Of a stretch of 64,000 nucleotides of DNA, positions 39,041 through 49,710 are shown one piece after another; positions within the stretch are counted from its first letter, which is position 1; every line of letters begins with the position of its first letter. The position numbers and the translations under genes were made by a program. The stretch covers positions 22,501-86,500 of the forward strand of contig NW_013651850.1 in the NCBI RefSeq assembly GCF_000499385.1. Direction: 5' to 3'. Origin of the DNA: Eimeria necatrix (taxonomy: Eukaryota > Apicomplexa > Conoidasida > Eucoccidiorida > Eimeriidae). The notes under the pieces were generated by a model. It searched no databases. It worked only from the letters and a program-made list of their open reading frames with translations, and was not told the origin of the DNA.

Positions 39041-39250
39041 CACACACTAGCTAGCTCGCTAACTAACGACCTAGCTAGCCAGCTAGACGCTGTTGTTTGC
39101 TGGGCGAGCTAGCTAGGTGGCCCGCTGAAGTAGCTAGTTCGCCCCGCTGGCTAGCTAGCTAGCTAGCTAGCTAACTTGCTGGCCAAGGCCTTTGCTGCCC
39201 GCCTAGCTAGCTGCTTAGTCGACTACCTAGAGCTAGCCAGGGGCTGCCTG
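39041..39250. repeat. CTAG/GCTAGCTAGC array
   Basis: Second large block of palindromic CTAG repeats, with the same GCTAGC/GCCAGCTAG phrasing as the array at 5.3 kb. It lies on the left side of the dynactin-containing gene island. Confidence 0.92.
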
Positions 39251-39273
39251 GCTAGGTAGCCATTTGAAAGAAC

Positions 39274-39531
39274 TTGTTTTGGGCGGAGGCGCTGCAGCAA
39301 GTGTTGCTGCAGCCTGCTGATGCGAAGCCGCCGGCGCTTGTTTGCCGCATGCCCCCACCACAGGAAGAATCGGCAGATGCATCTGCCTGGAGACAAAAAT
39401 ATTCAGGATGCGGAAGACTTGTGCCCCCGGATGTGAACACCAAAACAATACTTCAAGAAATGAAGCTTGTTTCACGCATTGGTAGCCCTTTACTGCTCTT
39501 CCTAGCCATTGTAGTACTCTTCGTGAACTAG
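39274..39531 (+). CDS. Possible last exon or small tail-anchored protein
   Basis: An 85-codon frame with G/C-rich codon use unlike its surroundings. It ends in a hydrophobic stretch directly before the stop (GSPLLLFLAIVVLFVN), as in tail-anchored membrane proteins. The upstream part is Ala/Pro-rich (PPPQEESADASAW). No family is recognised. It may be a terminal exon whose upstream exons I could not find. Confidence 0.35.
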   Translation: MFWAEALQQVLLQPADAKPPALVCRMPPPQEESADASAWRQKYSGCGRLVPPDVNTKTILQEMKLVSRIGSPLLLFLAIVVLFVN

Positions 39532-40547
39532 TATGCCATAAGCATAAGAATTCAATAGCTCAAGCACAATGCGACGCTTCTCTTCCAACAAGCCTTCAAA
39601 GTTTTTGGCCCTGTGGCATGCACAACCAGACATTATCCCCACACAGCCATGTCCCTCTTTCTCCACGCCACATTCCGTCGCTCTTGACACAACTGTGAGT
39701 AAGTTCGAATTAGTTTCCGTACACTCTAGCATCGTACTACCATATACTTTACCTTTGATGTGGCTTTGATACACACTCCAATAAACGCAGTGCAACTTTC
39801 CGCAGCTCAGACTTTCAGCTCACTAAACCTGAACACTACCACATCCTTCAACGGGTTTACTTGGTGTGCCCTTTCCTCTCTGCAGGCTAACAGTCAGCAC
39901 CAATATCTACTTATTCTTGACCTTCTTTATTTCTCATACTTTTCCGACTTTTGCCTCTATCTGCCTCTAGCCTTATCTGGGCTCCTGCTGCGGAGGCCCA
40001 GCAAACTGCGGCGGCCTCAGCAACTTTTCACAGCAGTAACGGTGCACAATGACATAGATATCGTCATACAAGAAACTCCACGCATATAACGGAAACTACA
40101 CTCGAATTAACTCACACTAGTAAACACCATCAGGCTGTATGCGGCACAGGCCGTACTCGTAGGTACTCGTGACGGTGTGAACTTTGTGTCTCGTCGGACC
40201 CTTTTCCTGTGTGCATTTCAACCCATTTTTAAATAATGTTTGGGACCATATTGCGGAGGCCAAGTAAATTAACATAGTAAATGCCATAGCCTCGTCTCCA
40301 CTGGCGCACAGCCGTGGGATCATTTTGCTGTCCGTTGGTTTTCTTTGAGTTCTGCTCTTCGTGATCCCTCATTGGCAAGATCTACCTGTTGAAGACCCCT
40401 CCACCCCTAACAATCGCACTGGCTCAATGAGCTTCATTTCGGTTGCAGTTGCTGCAATGAATCCGCAAACCGGCAATCCCTGCTGCTATTTCTGTTGCTG
40501 AGTCTTATTGGAGTTCCTCCGGGTTCTGCTGCAGTTTAAGGGTCCGG

Positions 40548-41324
40548 ATGCTTCCGTCTTCACCAGGCTTCACGGGGCCGCGCTCAAGCAGTAGGCCGCC
40601 CGGAAGCACTGTACCAGCGACGGCCGCCAGCACCAGCTACAACCCGAACGATAACAACAGCGAGCACGCTTCTGCGCCTCATTCTTGCTTTGGCGCGCAG
40701 TCTGACGTACGACTGACTGTCGGAGGCTTCAATGAGGGAGGCCTCGTGACCCTTATCACTGCAGACAAACAATTCTTCTGTCTGCCAGCCTCTCTCATTC
40801 CAGGTAAGGCGCGGAAGCCTTTATCCCTCACCCTAAAGACTGAACACGAAGGTAGGTCTGTGAAGCAATGGCTATGCTGTACTTACAGGCAGGGCATCGC
40901 TCCTGCACGACGCTGAAACGGCGAAGCCTCTGGTTGCATATGCGTTCTGGTGTGTACCTCAGCCCCTTTGGAAATTGGGAGCGTTGTAACTATTGCTCTG
41001 AGAAGAGACATCGAAGAGGAGGCGGCAAGACGCAGAGCTGTTCTCAAGGTTAGGTACTGCTTTCATGTTATACTAGAGCGGAGCTTTGCTGTCTACTTGT
41101 CTGCCCGTTTAGAAACAGTTCACCATAACTATTGCCCAGCTGTTTTATCTTACTTTTTTTTGCAGCTCCAGGCCGACGTCTTAGAGTGCATTCAGCAACT
41201 TGATAGGGAAGAACCGAGGCGTCTTGCTGACCCCCTGTTATTGCTGCCCTGCAAGGAGGAACAGCAGCTGGAGCCAGAGCAGCAACATAGAAGGCAGCAA
41301 CACCAACAGCAGACGCATCCGTGA
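40548..41324 (+). CDS. Small three-exon gene, function unknown
   Basis: Exons 40548-40803, 40963-41048 and 41166-41324 join in phase (GTAAGG and GTTAGG donors; CTCAG and TTTTTTTGCAG acceptors) to 166 residues. The N-terminal 55 residues are Ser/Pro/Thr/Asn-rich and probably disordered. The conserved-looking core DVRLTVGGF...GLVTLITADKQFFCLPASLI then LEIGSVVTIALRRD alternates hydrophobic residues, as in a small beta-barrel, and is followed by a charged helix (EEEAARRRAVLKLQADVLE) and a Gln-rich tail. I recognise the general style of a beta-core plus coiled-coil protein but not the family. It lies 128 bp upstream of, and in the same direction as, the dynactin p62 gene. Confidence 0.65.
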
Positions 41325-41452
41325 CAAATTTTGAACCTTAATATGTCAAGGAACATAGGGGTCGCGACGTAAACGGCAAAACCAATACACACTCGTTAGC
41401 GATTGCGTCTGCAGATTCCAGTTGGGGCAGTTTTTGGTAGTACGGTGGCACA

Positions 41453-44308
41453 ATGAAAAGCAAGGAACTTGCACGCAAAACTACGTCATCAGCAGATGGC
41501 ACTCGTGCAGATGCACCGACATCAGGAGAAGCACAAGCGGATGCAGGAGAGGCTTGGGCTGATATATCTTTCGTGCCTCCAGTCAACTTTCTCGAGGTTT
41601 TACGGAAGCTGCGGCGTGCGGAGCAAGATCTCATCTGGAGCGCTAACAGCTACAGCACCGGGTGCAGCAGTGTCAACGACGTGTATATACTCTTGAACGC
41701 GGACTTGGACTACCGTAGGCGTGTCTGTACACTGCAGCAGCAAAGAGAAGGGTCTTTCTTTTCTGATCCTCAGCTTTTTGATGCCGCAGTTCCGGAACAG
41801 CAAGAGGTGTTACAGGAGCTGCGGCGCGTAGAGGCAGAACTAGCAACAGCAGCACCTGAGCCACGTCCAGGCTGCCTCTACAGGCTGGAGGAGCTGTATG
41901 TGTGCGAGCCCTGCGGGCGTGTTCTGTCGCCGCTCCAAGTAGGCAAGACCCGCACAAGGCTTAACCCTGAAGCGTTTAGACCTATATTATGGTGCATGCA
42001 ATTACGGTACTTTGCAAAGCAGTAGGCGTGTACGGTTTGGAAGCATGAATGAACGCGTGGCTTGACGGGCGCATGCCTTCGGATCTGCGGTTTGTTGCTG
42101 TAGGTGGCAGAAGAGGTGGAATGCTACTTCTGTCCCGGTTGTTTGGAGCTTCTGCCTGTTGCTGAAGGGGCGGCCTGTGGCTTTCGCTGCAGCAAGTGTT
42201 TCAGCTGTCCCCGTTGCATGAACGGGTTGTCACTTTCTCGGAAAAAGAAGGATGAGGCAGAGCTGGGGCGATTAGGGCTGGCTGCGGGAAGCAGCCCGAG
42301 GATGGCATACCCTTTTACGTACAATGATGAGCGAGATGAGGATTTGTCTCTTGTGAGCCGGAGGCACGCAGCAGCCGCAGAAGAAGCCGAGGCAGCAGCA
42401 GAAGCTGCTGCTGCCGTCGATTATGCACCCCTCCTTGACTTCGCTGCAGCAGCCAAGGCAGCTGCAGCAAAGGCAGCCGCAGCAGCAGCCGAAGGACGGC
42501 GAATTGTTGCGGCAATGTGCGAGGGAGACCCAACAGCGGCACAGGGACGCGTGGACGAAGTGGGAGGATTTGCAGTTCCTGGGGCACCGCAGCGCTGCGA
42601 TAGTCTGTTGTCTGTCCCTAGTCTAGATGGCGACACAGACGAAGCAGAAGCTCCTACTTCTCCTGATGCGCTTGAAGGTGACGAGAGTGACTCGGCTATA
42701 GCAGCAGCGGCGGGTTCAAGGGTAGGGCCTTACTGCAGCAGACAGCATGTGTATTTTTACTGTTGCAACCACTGCAGCTGGAGCTCGGAGATCTCAGGGG
42801 TCTCTTCGTGTCTTCCTGCTGCGCTGCCAGTGTTCGGGGCCCAAGGGGACAGAGCTGGGATGGCTACCTTTGCCTTTGGTGAAGTGCTGGACGTGCTGCA
42901 GCAGAACGCATGCGAGACGGAGAGGAGAAGGCAGCTGCAGCAAACAGTCAAGAGCCGGGCTGTTGCTGCGCTGATTGCCGCCGCAGCGAGCTCCAATCCA
43001 CGAGATGCCAAAAGACGGTCAGCAGCAGGAACAGCGGCAGCAGCTGGTCACTGGAAAGTAAGCGATGCTGATGGGGCTGAGGCGGAAAGAGACAAACAGT
43101 TGAGGAACATAGACATCTGGTCGTACAGGAGGCCACCGAGCTGGTCCTTTGCTCCCCCCCGCGCCTCACTAGCAGCAGTCGCCGCGGGGCAGCACCTGCA
43201 TTGCAGCGTTAAAGAAACGTTGGCCCTTGCTGCTGCAGCAAGACAGCAGCTGACAGGAGGGGGAACAGCAGAGCAAATAGGAGCAGCAGTGACAGTAGGA
43301 GAGCCGACAAAAGCAGGCGAAGCGGACGATGCTGGGTCTGTATCTTCGGTGTCCACAACGTCTTGGTGCAAGTGTCTCTATCCCTCATTTTCGCAGCCTT
43401 TGCATGCGGAGCAGCTCCTGGTAGACAGGGGTCACCCAGACGTCTCTACAGTGTACAGCGGGGGTCGCGTGGTAGCTGCAGCAAGGGGCTTGTGCATGCA
43501 GGAACGTGTAGGCCTGCAGCAGCTGCTGCAGTGCCCGGACTCTCTGGCGGCGGCAGCAGCGGGATGTTTGTTCCTGCCGCTAAAACGTCGGCTGCTGCTG
43601 CAGCGTCGCAGCAAGCGTTGCAACAGCTGCGGTAGGTTTGTGGTGAAGGCTGGCCTGGCTCTGGAGGGCGTGCCTCCTTTCCGCGTGAATAAGGCAGCAA
43701 ACCTGTACCTGCCGACAGTGCAGTGCTGCGTGGGAGGCACCCAGCTCTACCTTTCGGAGGGTCGAACCGCTTGTGTATATTTGTCTTTGTCTAGCGCTGC
43801 AGACTCGCCCGTTATCGTGCGTCTCAGCTCCGCCATTGTATCATGCAGGCGGCGAATTCTACTGCAGCAGCGTTTGCAGCAGCTTCGCCAGCAACTACAG
43901 AAGCTGCAGCAACTGCAAGATGAAGAAGAAGAAGATGAAGAGCAAGACGAGTGCTGGTGGACTGTAGACTGGAACGGCGACTTGTCAGTACAACTAGCTG
44001 CCTATGATGAAGTCCTCGACGAATTAGAAGGTGCGGGAGGGGCAGGCGAAGGGGTCCTTCAAGATGTAGACCCATTAGAGACAAGAGACGCGGTGCTAAT
44101 GCAGAGTGACCACACAGCGTTGCTAAGACTTGAGGTGCAAGTGCATCCCAACAGTAATGACAGACTGGGGCTGCTGCCCTTGGCGGCTGAAGTCAAATTG
44201 GGAACAGGTCTGGAGGCTCCAACATTTCAAATGATTATTGTCGCGGCTTTAGGCCCCATAAGGGGCTATGGAGACTCTCTGGCGTTCAAGCGCACAGAGT
44301 CAATTTGA
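41453..44308 (+). CDS. DCTN4: Dynactin subunit p62 (DCTN4-like)
   Basis: Exons 41453-41938 and 42104-44308 join in phase 0 to 896 residues. An in-frame TAG 15 bp upstream fixes the Met. p62 is a pointed-end subunit of dynactin, the activator of cytoplasmic dynein. Diagnostic sequence spans the junction: YVCEPCGRVLSPLQ, then ECYFCPGCLELL and RCSKCFSCPRCMNGL, the Cys-rich zinc-binding region at about residues 149-204. Later come YFYCCNHCSWSSE near 375 and the pair in KRCNSCGRFVVKAG near 665, both at family positions. It is about twice the usual p62 length (human about 460) because of Ala/Glu-rich insertions (about 248-295), other low-complexity stretches, and an acidic Gln-rich coil (about 748-780). 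The C-terminal part ends with LPLAAEVKLG and TFQMIIVAALG, which look like the family's final beta strands. Confidence 0.9.
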
Positions 44309-47300
44309 AAAAGCGCCTCTAAATGCGGTTTTGTTTTCCAGTTTCCTGCTCCGCTTTTTTCAAAAGATGGCGCCAGGCAGCAAAAGAAAGCGGCAAATGC
44401 ATCCCCGCACCCAAGCAGCGAGAGAAGCACGGTGGGTGGTCGAAAAAGAAAGTAATACATACATATACACGGACACACAAACTAGAGGAAGGAATAAGCA
44501 GGGGCAGTGAGACGTCGATGCAAAGGCAGGGGTATGGGAATAGAAAAGGACGGAAAATGGGAAGAGCAGAGGCAAGGGCGAGGCCTCAACGGTTCCTCAA
44601 ATATAGAGTGCCAAGCTACAGATAAGGGGTGCAGATAAAGTCGAGAAGGTGTCTTCTAGATGGTAGAATGTACGCTGCGAAACAGGTTCGTGTACCCTTG
44701 GGGAGACACTGTAGGCAGGATACCTGGTTGAATGGGAAATCTGGAGCTCAAGGCGGCTTCAAAGAAAAGGAGAATAGATTTTCCTACTGACATGACTGCG
44801 CGTGGCGGCCTTTGAGGGAGCCTAATGGCTAGTTGATTCAACACCGAGGTTTCCTTCCATAGAGTGAGTTTCAGATGATCTGTCTCTTAAGCATTGCAAG
44901 CATTTCTGCATGCTGCTTTTGTGCTTGGAATGAGACTCTTGGGCTCCAGCCTCCAACTACTCTAGCAGTGACCGTGAATATAGGAAATCCAGGGGAGCTG
45001 GCGGAGCCAAAAAGGGGCGATGCAAGCTCAAAGAAGGACGGATGTACTGTCCAGTCACCTACGTAATCGATATCTGCACTTCAGGGCAACAGTAGCACCA
45101 CCCATAGGTATTAGACTTTTGCTGCAGTTAGCTAATGTGGGACCCTGCCTACGAGAGTGATGACTAAAGTAAAAGTGTAATGTATCGGGTAACGGACCTT
45201 ACTTGGGACGTGCGAGTTGGTAGGACGAAGTACCTGTCATCTACATGGCAAGTAAAACTAGGATGTCAGTTAGCATGAAATATATCAGTTAGTGGGCATT
45301 ACCTAGTGGCGTGTCAGGCCACAAGGCCAGGTACCTCAAATCTACTAGGCAAGAGGAAGCTGGGCGGAGGGAGCCAGCATTATCACAGAGGGCCTATCAT
45401 GGTGGCTTAAAATGGGAGCTTGTGGGGGCCACTTGCCCAGACAATGCCCACAATCAAGCAATGCACTGGTGAACTGCCGAAGCCGCCAATGCGCGTGCTC
45501 CCCAACAAGTGAGGGCGTGTTGCAGGGATACACTTTGCCTAGAATCCGATTGCGTTTGATAGGATTCAGCACTTTCTCTGCGTAAGTCTTCCGGGCAGTA
45601 CGATCCCAATTGCAATAGCCTTGTTCGGAGAACGACATTAGATTCTCTTTTGCTGCTTGATTCTGAAAAAATCCTTCACGCCATTAGCATCATTACAGCG
45701 TGTACCTGCCTTTCAGTTCTTTTATAGTCGAGCGGGTGGCGCACCCCTACGGGCCTGCGGTAGCTCTAGGCACTGTAGTTGTGTTCGGGATGGCTTTTTC
45801 CCCATGTGTGGCTCTCTCCGTCCGAGTGAGGCGTTTGTAACTGCCATCGGGTAAGGAAACACCCTTGCCTTTCTTAAATATAGAGCACTTGGGACAAGCA
45901 CGGCCTTGCATTGGCGTGCTGCGTTGGAATCTGGCCACAAGCAGCATGCTTCGTACTGCCTTACACCTGCGGGATATTCACTGCATTGGAAACGGTGCTG
46001 CCACAACTGCCCTCAAAGCAACAAGTGGCTGGGACGAAATTGGAAGCTCGGGTTTCTCTAACTTCGCCGACGCGGTAGACAGCATTAGGGTTGCGAAGGA
46101 ATTTAACCTCATAGATCATCTTCTAAGAAAGTAGTCAAAGCACCCAGCAGTAAGTTGAGGAAGAAGACTTAGAATACTGTCTCCTATAGAATCTGCTGGC
46201 GCCTCTGCCGCAGTGCCCAGACCTTCGTGTCTTCGCTGGCGTTCCGGTACATTGGCAGTTTGGTGGACGCTGAAGGCACCAACAAAGTAACTGTGCTAGA
46301 CACTAACTTCCCTTAAGTATTCGCGCCCTCGAGCTGAAGCTCAGCTGCCCTTGCGGGCAGACCAAAGAATGGCTTGAAATTTGCATTTGCATAGGTGTTT
46401 TCGCAATGGACAACATAGACGGCAGACGGCGTGCACGATAAATAGACCGTGTTGGATTTCAATGGTCTTTTCGAGTAAGAAATGTAGCAATTACGAGACC
46501 GGTTTCTGTGCTGCATTTGGCAGCGTCCAAAACATTCTATGACAGTTACTTCGAGGCTGGAGCGACATGAGGTACGGCTTGCATTTTGGAGTAATAAATT
46601 ATTCACAGCTGAAAACGGATATGGTACCATTAATCAGGGTTATCTTTAGAAAGCTACACTCATTCGGTAAGGCTCCGAATCCGAAACCATAGTGTGGGTC
46701 CTGCCAACCGGCACGGCAACAGTGTGAAGCTCCCCAGATGGAAAAAAAATTGAATCATAATCACCCTGACGTGAAGCTTCTGTAGATACAAAGCAAGTCG
46801 GCTTGTGGACATCAAGATTACGCTTCTTCAATTACAAAGGTAGGATGGACAAAAACTTAATTGGATTATCTTCGCACGCAGCTTCATTATCAAACCGTCT
46901 CGGTGATGACAGCAAGATTAGACGTCTCCGACCGGAGACACAATGTAATTTTACTCAGGCTTTCCCGCAGTAAGGTTTTGACTTTGGGGGTCGCCTTCCC
47001 TCTCGTGTGCACCATCCCAGCGGTTAGTCGGCCGGAAGGTTTGTGTTTAAGGTGTTTTCTAGCATTGCAGCGACCAATCTTGGCATCCAAATATTGACTT
47101 AGCTGCTCCATGACGATTGAACATTATGAGCAGGTTGCGAATGTAAAAGCCGAGCACGGTTTGAACTCTTTGCTCTGAAGCTGTGGGACCATCAAGATGC
47201 TTTGTGGGGAAGTGCAACTTACGGTGTTTCTTCGTTGAAACTACCGTTCCATGTTTTCACTTTTATTCGCTTTCATTTAAGCTGCAAAATAAGCACCTAA

Positions 47301-47546
47301 TTTCGTGCTTTCTTGTTGCTTGCAGTGGTCTAGCATTGATCGATGTTCCCTACTGCGTTACCGGTGTCCGGTGGTTCTGAGTGCGGTGCGGAGCTTTGGA
47401 TTTTTGCTTGAAATTATATAAGCTGCCTTTTACTAAAAGAACTTTGCATTGTCTCTTTTGTTGTGGTAGACCTCTGCGCCATTGGTTTAAAGTTATTCTG
47501 TCCAGTAGTTTGGTTTGATGATTCTGTCCACCTCATTTTCTTGCCA
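44309..47546. other. Intergenic between dynactin p62 and member 5
   Basis: Unique sequence with only short ORFs. The first 300 bp after the dynactin stop is purine-rich and probably 3' UTR. No family exon or RNA gene was recognised. Confidence 0.55.
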
Positions 47547-49710
47547 ATGGCATTCGAAAACTCCGAGGCCACGACACATGTGACGGCCGAGTCAGCAATT
47601 TCTAGCCTTGAATATCTGCCTCAAACTTTTCGGATCCAGCTGGCATCTCGAAGACCCGGTCTGACTCGCGGTATTTTTGCGATGTCTGTCGTTCTGACTG
47701 TCCTTGCATTCTTCATTACTGCCTGCGCCCACCACCTGAAGAGCCAGAAAAAGGCCAATGCATTTTCAAGGAAGCTAGCACACCAAGTGCGCTGCCCAGC
47801 GTCAGCACGTTGCAATTTCATAACACTACATGGAAATGCATCTGCGCCGAACTTTGCGGGTAGTATATGGAGTGAAAAAACAAATCTCCCTTAGAGTTTT
47901 GCGAAGTTTATGGCCCACTACCAGCTCTGCGCCTTCATTGCATCATGTGGTGCTAGCGGGAAAATTGAGTTGCAGTGAATGCGCTATGTGTTTTTTCCTC
48001 GTGAGCCCACGCATTCTGCAGATCGGAATGCTCGTTTAACAGGACGCGTACCTACCTTACCTACATATGAAGAGGCATGTGGGAGCCAAGACAATAGACG
48101 ATTTTTGAGTGGTCCTAGGCATACACAAGTTGCACGACGCAGCACGGAAGGAGGCATAGCAGGACCGCTGTTAACGACAGCAGTAGGTGCAGTACAGCAG
48201 TTTATTCGTTCTCTGCTTCGCGTTCCCCCCGAGATTTCCGCCGAGTCGATCTACACTTTCCCAGAAATTCAAGACTACCAGGTGACGCTTTTGTTCCTAC
48301 CAAAGTTTCAACACTGCGTAGAGCTTGTCAGTGTGCCTTGCGAGTAATTCATGTAGACTGACTACGCATTTTATCCTTATCGCCTGTAGCATTTCTTGCG
48401 CAGAAATTGTTCCCAGAGCTCGCTAGTATTTGCAGGCAAGAGCTGGCTTACTCAAAATTTTGGATTTTGTGAAGGGTCTAGGGAAGTCATGTCCTGCTGC
48501 GGTGGAAAGTGAGAACTGCAATTCCTTTAAGCTGCAAGTGCTGTCGTAACAACGATCCTGTGCTAGTGAATTGTTCACGACCTCGAAGGCTTGTCTTTCT
48601 TTTCCTCCATTTGAAGTAGATGTGTAAATCGCCGTCAGAGCTGCAAGGCTCGGCAGAGGCGATTTGCCATGTACTGAAGTTGCTGCTTTTAGTTTTAGTT
48701 GTAGGAGAAGAAACGAATTTTTTCACACTGTTATGGAGTAGCTAAGTGACCAGGCGGGCCCAAAATGACCAGCTTTATTATCTGCTTTCGATGTGGGACT
48801 TGCAGGGACGTTTAGCTTAATTTTCTGCGGAGCACTCTTTGAGGTTCATGTTCTTCAACTAGTAAGGCGAGCATGAGCAGTTTCTGGAGTTTGCAGACAG
48901 TATGATTTAAACTTAATTTCCCCTGTGGTTTCATGTGTCTATTCTTAACCTGTTTCTGAGCAGTTTTTGCGGCGAGGTTCGTTGGATATAGAAGTGAGTG
49001 AAACGATTTCTGAAAAAAAGTCTTTCTTATTTAGACGCTTTGCTACCGCGCCATAGAAGTCCTTTTTCCACTTGGCTGGGAGCCAGTAATTTCCCTAGAT
49101 CTTATCCACTTTGTATCATTGCCGGTGCTTCTTGCAGGATCTACGGGCGTTCGCAGCTGAATTGGAAAGCTTTCTCACAGGGGCAGTTCATCTACTTTTG
49201 AGGTTTCGTTGTAAGCTCAAATGCAGGTTGCAGTGGCATTGGTTTGGCTATCTTGCAGAAGTGTCTCTGCTCCTTTCGCCTTGCATAACTCGCCCGCTTC
49301 TCGGGTGCGCCCGTTTAGCTAAGCGAACAATTCATGATTGGTGGAAAGTTAGCTTAATATTTCGAAATTTGCCTGCTATTTGTGCATACGCAGCGCTGGA
49401 CACGTGCAAGACTAGATTCAAACTGCGTGCAGATGATGCAGATCCTGCACGCGGCACGATTTTCATATTTGTTTCCGGTGAGCATTCTCACAGGCTAAGG
49501 AGATGTTTTATTCCACAAGAAAATTGCCAGTATAGCTATAGCCCGACACGCAGACGGCATGCTTGGTAATGCGAGACGTAAGGATAATATTCCACAATTG
49601 CTTTCTGTCGAGGAGCTATGGGGTGAGTATGTTTCGGTCTCTTCCATAATGTTTCGTCGAGTAACGTTTTCTTCGCAGCGATGCGTCCCCCGGCCTATGG
49701 AAGTCATTAA
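47547..49710 (+). CDS. PPxY transmembrane family, member 5
   Basis: Exons 47547-47786, 48006-48281, 48436-48508, 48806-48861, 49138-49210, 49394-49477 and 49679-49710 give 277 residues, the shortest member. An in-frame upstream Met at 47463 would add 28 hydrophobic residues; MAFENSEATT was preferred for family length. The membrane span (MSVVLTVLAFFITACA) ends at Cys60, and the export-like motif is RKLAHQ (75-80), with Lys in position 2. The internal motif is LPTYEEA (LPTY 98-101), not a true PPxY. The C-terminal motif is PPAY (271-274). Exon 3 ARAGLLKILDFVKGLGK and exon 4 TFSLIFCGALFEVHV match the family. Exon 5, DLRAFAAELESFLTGAVHLL, lacks the usual Ala-Asn end. Confidence 0.85.

Larger units (their letters stand above)
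36855..40547. other. Intergenic between member 4 and the conserved gene island
   Basis: Contains the CTAG array at 39041-39250 and two weak coding candidates listed separately (37861-37634, -; 39274-39531, +). The remainder holds only short ORFs. Confidence 0.55.
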
